Program-made: the position numbers and the translations under genes
Shown here: positions 31,282 to 35,596 of the stretch, piece after piece
Layout: every line of letters starts with the position of its first letter
Position numbering within the stretch: the first letter of the stretch is position 1
The notes under the pieces: generated by a model
What the model was told of the DNA's origin: nothing
Seen by the model: only the letters and a program-made list of their open reading frames with translations
The model's database searches: none
NCBI GenBank assembly: GCA_015066745.1
Contig: SVNW01000035.1
Span: 1 to 35,596, forward strand
From: Ruminococcus sp.
GTDB lineage: Bacteria; Bacillota; Clostridia; Oscillospirales; Ruminococcaceae
DNA length: 35,596 nucleotides
Reading direction: 5' to 3'

Positions 31282-32841
31282 GTGATAAATCTGAAAAAAG
31301 CAACTCCCCTACTACAGTTTTCCGCTCTTGCAGTATGTGTTCTGTTTTTCTTTCTCACAACAGCTGACAGTGTATTCACTGTACACGATGATATAGTTAC
31401 ATATATGCAGGTACAGCAAGGCGACCTTTGGAACACTATTTTAAGTGATGCAAAACATGGACGTGTATGTCATATTATCTTACTTCCGCTACTGTACATA
31501 CCTTATTTTTTTGACAGTATTCCTGTTATCAGGGTATTCTCTGCATTATCTGTCATTTTCAACATGACCGGTTTATATCAGTTGATAAAAAAGAATGTCG
31601 ACAAAAATTCTGCTTTTTTATGTACACTTCTTTTTATCTCTTTTGCCTGTATATCAAATCAGCATAATCTTTTTGTATCGTACACACTTGCCCATCAGAT
31701 ACCAATAGGGCTTATTCTTTTTTCTCTTGTTCATTTTACAGACTACTACAGAGAAGAAAAAACATCATCACTTATAATCAGTGCGATCCTGTTTACTTCT
31801 GCTGCTATGTTATACGAATCAATGGCGGCATATATAATTCTTTTTATACTTATAGCCATGTATAAGAGTGATGGAAATATATTCTCTAATTTATCAAAAA
31901 TACTTTACAATACGCACTTCCACATACTTTTTTTACTTTTATATCTTGTTATCTATCTTGCATGGCGACATATGTATCCTTCTGACTATGACGGAGCAAA
32001 ATTATACTTTGGTAACATTCCTCAGAGTATTATCACTATGGTGATATATACACTGGGTATGACTCCCGGACTTCCGCTTGGAGCAATGATTTTAAAAAAA
32101 TATATTACATTTTCAGAATTTATTGAAAATATAAATATCGGGCTTATAATCATTCCGCTGATTACCGCTGTAATATTTTACAGATACTTCTCTAAGATAA
32201 ATACTCCGAAAAATTCACGAATACTCTCGCTCTTCTGCATAACGGCAATGATAATTCCAAATATAATTATTTGTTTTACAGAAAAATATGTTGCATGGTC
32301 ACAAAATAACAGCTATTCATATGTAACTTCGTTTTACAGTTACTTTTTTATGATACCGCTATTTTTATTGTTATTACGCTGTGTTTTCAAAGGTAAAGTA
32401 AAAAAACCCACTCTTATACTTCTGTCATCACTTGTTTTCGTAATCTCACTTGCCTCAACTGTCGGAAATGCTGCATGGAATACATATTTCAAAAAAAATC
32501 TTGACCGATATAACGCATTTTCCGCTATTGTAAAAAATGATTACTTTGACAGTATTCCTGATGGAAGTATTATCTACATACCTGATTATAACGGCATACA
32601 TAATGATATGGAAATAACCAAAAGCTTTGCTAAAACCTATACAACACGTGATATATATTTTGAAAACAAAGAAGAAAATCTTGATTTTTCAAAAAATATT
32701 ATTTGCATGAGATATGACCCGATATCTCACGCCGTAATAATCGGCAGTATTGATAAATCTTTTATGTGCAGTAATTTTTACGTACTCGGCAAATATAATG
32801 CCTCTCTTCCGGAAACTGTAGATATGAAAAATATATTCTGA
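31282..32841 (+). CDS. Polytopic membrane protein, possible glycosyltransferase/polymerase-like
   Basis: This 519-residue protein has about ten to eleven membrane segments in the first ~400 residues, then a soluble C-terminal domain of about 110 residues. After TM1 (about 9-27) an extracytoplasmic loop carries VHDDIVTYMQVQQ. The acidic DD pair there is reminiscent of GT-C-fold glycosyltransferases and GtrII/DUF6056-like proteins, but I cannot assign a family firmly. The frame opens at a GTG (31282) only 2 nt after AAAGG; no ATG lies near, so the start is uncertain. It is a single-gene unit with its own promoter and terminator. No polysaccharide genes flank it, so substrate and pathway are unknown. 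Confidence 0.8.
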   Translation: MINLKKATPLLQFSALAVCVLFFFLTTADSVFTVHDDIVTYMQVQQGDLWNTILSDAKHGRVCHIILLPLLYIPYFFDSIPVIRVFSALSVIFNMTGLYQLIKKNVDKNSAFLCTLLFISFACISNQHNLFVSYTLAHQIPIGLILFSLVHFTDYYREEKTSSLIISAILFTSAAMLYESMAAYIILFILIAMYKSDGNIFSNLSKILYNTHFHILFLLLYLVIYLAWRHMYPSDYDGAKLYFGNIPQSIITMVIYTLGMTPGLPLGAMILKKYITFSEFIENINIGLIIIPLITAVIFYRYFSKINTPKNSRILSLFCITAMIIPNIIICFTEKYVAWSQNNSYSYVTSFYSYFFMIPLFLLLLRCVFKGKVKKPTLILLSSLVFVISLASTVGNAAWNTYFKKNLDRYNAFSAIVKNDYFDSIPDGSIIYIPDYNGIHNDMEITKSFAKTYTTRDIYFENKEENLDFSKNIICMRYDPISHAVIIGSIDKSFMCSNFYVLGKYNASLPETVDMKNIF

Positions 32842-32843
32842 CA

Positions 32844-32880
32844 AAAATACCGTAACGCATTTTTCACGTTACGGTATTTT
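32844..32880. terminator. Bidirectional intrinsic terminator
   Basis: A perfect 14-bp stem (32844-32857 with 32867-32880, core TACCGTAACG/CGTTACGGTA) with a 9-nt loop and A/T tracts on both sides lies between the convergent stops at 32841 and 32885. Confidence 0.95.
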
Positions 32881-32884
32881 TTAT

Positions 32885-35257
32885 TTATTGATCTGCTTTT
32901 TTCATCATAGCAAAATTAGACATTATTTTCTTTGTTCCGACTTCGTCAAAAGCAATTTCGAGAAGTGCATCATTACCCATAGGTTTTACACTCAGAACTA
33001 TACCTGTTCCGAATTTTTCATGATTAACTTTTTCACCTACGCTATAATCTATTCTTGCTTTTCCTGTATTTACATCAGGTTTCTGATTTTTCTTTGCGGC
33101 AAGCTGTTGCTGTAAAGACATAGTATTCATAGCAGGGTGTGACTTTGACTTTGCACTTGCAGGAACTATTGTGGACACTCTGTCTTCTTTGAGAACAACA
33201 TTCGGGTCTATTTCTTTTATAAATCTTGACTTCGCATTCTTGCTTGTAGTACCAAAAAGCATTCTCTGATTTGCATGTATGAGTCTGATTTTCTTCTTGG
33301 CTCTTGTGATAGCAACATATGCAAGACGTCTTTCTTCTTCCATATCAGCATCATTGTAGAAGCATCTTGAACCCGGGAAAATGCCGTCTTCCATACCTAT
33401 TACATAAACATTTTCAAACTCAAGACCTTTAGCAGAATGAACCGTCATAAGAGTTACGCAGTTTTCATCGCCTTTCATTCTGTCGAGATCTGTATAGAGT
33501 GAGATCTCTGCAAGGAATCCGTCAAGTGTAGGATCTTCATTATTTTTCTGATACTCAACCATAGTTGATTTAAGTTCTTCTATATTTTCAAGTCTTCCAA
33601 GACCTTCATCGCCCTGCAACTTCTGATATTCTCTGTAACCTGTCTTATCAAGAACTTCATCAAGAAGTGTATCAAGTGCAACTGTATCAGCTATATCGGA
33701 AAGCTGCATAAATATTGAAGCAAGGCTTTTCAAGCTGTTTGACTTTTTAGAAAGAAGCGGATAATTATCTGCGTCATTCATAACTTCTACAGGAGATGCA
33801 GCATTTGCAACACATATCTCATCAAGAGTTTTTATAGTAGCTTCCCCTATTCCTCTCTTAGGTTCATTTACTATTCTCTTGAATCGCATCATATCATACT
33901 GATTGTTTATAACACTAAGATATGCTATCATATCTTTGATTTCTTTTCTGTCGTAAAAACGCATTCCACCATATACTCTGTACGGAATATTATTCTGTAT
34001 AAAAGATCTTTCGATAAAGTTTGACTGTGCATTCATTCTGTAAAGTACTGCGTTGTCCTTAAAACTTCCGCCTGCTTTTTTATCAGCCATAATTGCACTT
34101 GAAACGTATCTTGCCTCATCTGCTTCGTCTGATGCCTTATATACATATACCTTACAGCCTTCTTCACCGTCACACCAAAGAGTCTTTGCTTTTCTTCCCT
34201 TGTTATTTTTTATAACAGAGTTTGCCGCATTCAGTATATTCTGTGTTGAACGGTAGTTCTGTTCAAGTCTTATTACTTTACAATCGTCAAACTGATCTTC
34301 AAAACTGAGAATATTTTCTATTGTTGCACCACGGAATCTGTAAATACTCTGATCGTCATCGCCTACAACACAAAGGTTTTTATACTTTTCAGAAAGAAGA
34401 CTGATGAGTTTAAACTGTGCATGATTTGTATCCTGGTACTCATCTACCATTATGTATCTGAATCTGTCCTGATACTTTTCGAGTATTTCCGGGTAATCTT
34501 CAAACAACTCAACTGTAAGCATGATAATATCATCAAAATCAAGTGCATTTGCTGCAAGAAGTCTTTTCTGATATTCTCTGTAAACTTTAGCTATGGTTGT
34601 CTTTTTGAAATCACCTTCGGTCTGTTTTTTGTACTCTTCAGGAGTAACAAGTGAATCTTTTGCCGAACTTATTTCATTTATAACAGCTTTTGGATTAAGA
34701 GTCTTATCATTTATTCCAAGGTCGCTCATACAAGCTTTAAGAAGTCTCTGACTTTCATCTGCATCATAAATTGTAAAATTACTGCTGTATCCGAGATTTT
34801 CGATTTCTACTCTCAGGATACGTGCACACAAGGAATGAAATGTTGAAGCATTTACGCTAAGTCCGTCATCACCAAGCATAACTTCAAGTCTTTCTTTAAG
34901 CTCACGGGCAGCCTTATTTGTGAAAGTAATAGCCAGTATATTCCACGGTTTTATCGGTGAAATAGCTATAATTTCTTTAAGTCTTTCAACATCATCTGTA
35001 AGACCGTTTATATAGTCATTGAGAAATTGTTTGTTTTCATCCGAAGTATCCATATCAGAATCATCATTGAACGCATTTCCGAAGCTAACCATATTTGCTA
35101 TTCTGTTTACAACTACTGTAGTTTTACCGCTTCCTGCGCCTGCAAGAATAAGCAACGCACCGTCAACCTTGAATAACGCTTCCTGTTGTTGAGGATTCAT
35201 CTTAGCAAAATATTTTTTCAACGCTTCCTGTTTCAATTCTTTAAAACTTTGTGACAT
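32885..35257 (-). CDS. pcrA: ATP-dependent DNA helicase PcrA (UvrD/Rep family)
   Basis: This 790-residue SF1A 3'-5' helicase acts in repair and in clearing stalled replication or transcription complexes. It shows the Q motif (MNPQQQEAL), Walker A AGAGSGKTT (about 40-47), motif Ia ITFTNKAA, Walker B VDEYQDTN, motif III VVGDDDQSIYRFRGA, motif IV RLEQNYRS, and motifs V and VI (TVHSAKGLEFENVYVIGMEDGIFP, RRLAYVAITRAKK). The C-terminal Tudor-like RNA-polymerase-interaction domain is present (VGEKVNHEKFGTGIVLSV). About 45 extra residues, mostly acidic (about 57-103), interrupt domain 1A between Walker A and motif Ia. The ATG has GGGAG 8 nt upstream. Monocistronic. Confidence 0.97.
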   Translation of the reverse strand: MSQSFKELKQEALKKYFAKMNPQQQEALFKVDGALLILAGAGSGKTTVVVNRIANMVSFGNAFNDDSDMDTSDENKQFLNDYINGLTDDVERLKEIIAISPIKPWNILAITFTNKAARELKERLEVMLGDDGLSVNASTFHSLCARILRVEIENLGYSSNFTIYDADESQRLLKACMSDLGINDKTLNPKAVINEISSAKDSLVTPEEYKKQTEGDFKKTTIAKVYREYQKRLLAANALDFDDIIMLTVELFEDYPEILEKYQDRFRYIMVDEYQDTNHAQFKLISLLSEKYKNLCVVGDDDQSIYRFRGATIENILSFEDQFDDCKVIRLEQNYRSTQNILNAANSVIKNNKGRKAKTLWCDGEEGCKVYVYKASDEADEARYVSSAIMADKKAGGSFKDNAVLYRMNAQSNFIERSFIQNNIPYRVYGGMRFYDRKEIKDMIAYLSVINNQYDMMRFKRIVNEPKRGIGEATIKTLDEICVANAASPVEVMNDADNYPLLSKKSNSLKSLASIFMQLSDIADTVALDTLLDEVLDKTGYREYQKLQGDEGLGRLENIEELKSTMVEYQKNNEDPTLDGFLAEISLYTDLDRMKGDENCVTLMTVHSAKGLEFENVYVIGMEDGIFPGSRCFYNDADMEEERRLAYVAITRAKKKIRLIHANQRMLFGTTSKNAKSRFIKEIDPNVVLKEDRVSTIVPASAKSKSHPAMNTMSLQQQLAAKKNQKPDVNTGKARIDYSVGEKVNHEKFGTGIVLSVKPMGNDALLEIAFDEVGTKKIMSNFAMMKKADQ

Positions 35258-35288
35258 ATAATTACTCCCATCAAAATTTTTAACTATT

Positions 35289-35320
35289 GGTTATCTAATA
35301 TATCTGTTAAATAGATAACC
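35289..35320. repeat. Inverted repeat in the pcrA leader
   Basis: GGTTATCTA (35289-35297) and TAGATAACC (35312-35320) form a perfect 9-bp inverted repeat with a 14-nt loop. It lies 32 nt before the pcrA start, inside the predicted 5' leader. Confidence 0.6.
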
Positions 35321-35337
35321 CTATCACACATAATTTA

Positions 35338-35381
35338 ATTATATCATATTTTTTTGGATTTTAAAAGCTAAAAATATGATA
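35338..35381 (-). promoter_or_regulatory. pcrA promoter region with overlapping inverted repeat
   Basis: The minus strand carries TGATATAAT (35346-35338), an extended -10. It overlaps one arm of a perfect 12-bp inverted repeat TATCATATTTTT/AAAAATATGATA (35342-35353 with 35370-35381). No clear -35 is seen. The region from here to 35470 is AT-rich with no gene. Confidence 0.5.
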
Positions 35382-35470
35382 AAATTTATCCTAAAGCAAT
35401 CATTTGGCTAGTTCATATTATTATTAAGTCTAAGTCACAATTTTTTTATTTATTTTACCAAAACATTTAA

Positions 35471-35596
35471 GTGACATCCTCCCCCACCTGTAGAGGTGAG
35501 GGCTTCCCATCTCTATAGATAAGTTTCGGTTCTCGTTCGATAGTACTAACGTACTAAGCATAAGCGAGCTAACCCCGTATGTCCTACGGTTTTTAT
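35471..35596 (-). mobile_element. Right-end fragment of an IS200/IS605-type tnpB element
   Basis: Read on the minus strand, the last 126 bases end in a GC-rich hairpin (35502-35481) followed by GGATGTCAC (35479-35471), after which the sequence drops back to AT-rich host DNA. This hairpin plus short GGA-GTCAC tail is the typical right end of IS200/IS605/IS607-type tnpB elements, recalled from many Firmicute examples. The body of the element lies beyond the right edge. Base composition differs sharply from the flank. Whether a tnpA transposase is present cannot be seen. Confidence 0.65.
35471..35596 (-). ncRNA. 3' part of a putative TnpB omega-RNA (reRNA)
   Basis: In tnpB elements the guide RNA is derived from the right end and terminates in a guide taken from flanking DNA. 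Here the minus strand gives an ACCGAAAC segment, a CTATAG...GATGGGAAG stretch and a 9-bp stem (CCCTCACCT, 35502-35494, with AGGTGGGGG, 35489-35481, two G-T pairs) with a 4-nt loop just before the boundary. The 5' part is outside the window or overlaps the end of tnpB. Identity is inferred from position and structure. Confidence 0.5.
35546..35596 (-). CDS. tnpB: Possible C-terminal end of TnpB (partial)
   Basis: One minus-strand frame is open from the window edge for 16 codons (IKTVGHTGLARLCLVR) to a TAG at 35548-35546. The T-V-G-x-T-G pattern occurs at the C-terminus of some TnpB proteins, and the position just inside the element's right end fits. The piece is too short to be sure; it could also be non-coding omega-RNA sequence. 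Confidence 0.4.
   Translation of the reverse strand: MKTVGHTGLARLCLVR

Overview
This is a low-GC Firmicute chromosome segment, most likely a motile, fermentative Oscillospiraceae/Ruminococcus-like clostridium. The pointers are AT-rich DNA with GGAGG-type ribosome binding sites, a trimeric [FeFe]-hydrogenase operon, a secreted lysozyme ending in a type I-like dockerin, and a Bacillus/Clostridium-type late flagellar gene order. The genus is an inference; no rRNA is present. I saw no tRNA, rRNA or CRISPR array.

Layout. (1) 1-2.7 kb: an orphan OmpR-type response regulator (+) converges on a Wzz-like two-TM membrane protein with a long charged tail (-). (2) 2.7-9.1 kb, minus strand: a tightly packed run of a PPase-like/Nudix fusion, endonuclease III, a GH24 lysozyme with SH3, Ig-like and dockerin domains, a membrane-anchored GH25 muramidase and a FIST-GGDEF-EAL c-di-GMP phosphodiesterase. 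(3) 9.1-14.4 kb, minus: hydrogenase operon NuoE-like subunit (HydC), histidine-kinase-type ATPase, thioredoxin-like ferredoxin, NuoF-like HydB and catalytic HydA, with a TGTGAAA-repeat region in the leader. (4) 14.5-17.4 kb, minus: a UDP-sugar pyrophosphorylase, and a dGTPase-family protein that has lost all its HD metal ligands. (5) 17.4-26.9 kb, minus: late flagellar genes flgM-flgN-flgK-flgL-DUF6470-fliW-csrA, then a small helical protein, fliD and fliS. The order matches B. subtilis flgM...csrA-hag...fliD-fliS, but flagellin is absent and a plus-strand PilZ-like gene sits in its place. (6) 27.1-29.6 kb, plus: a ParA ATPase, a protein with a C-terminal ComFB-like domain, and a probable flagellum-associated protein behind a sigma-28-like promoter. 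(7) 29.7-35.3 kb: trmL and degV, a polytopic membrane protein (+), and pcrA (-). (8) The right edge holds the terminal part of an IS200/IS605-type tnpB element with its omega-RNA-like hairpin.

How they work together. FlgM (anti-sigma-28), FlgN and FliS (chaperones), FliW/CsrA (flagellin homeostasis) and FlgK/FlgL/FliD (filament junction and cap) form the late assembly stage of a flagellum. Three proteins in the window belong to families tied to c-di-GMP (EAL phosphodiesterase, PilZ-like, ComFB-like), which suggests that motility here is under second-messenger control. The hydrogenase operon would reoxidise NADH and ferredoxin during fermentation.

The most unusual items are the metal-ligand-less dGTPase homologue, the PPase-like/Nudix fusion, the ParA-ComFB pair, the enlarged repeat-bearing FliD and the omega-RNA end at the right edge.
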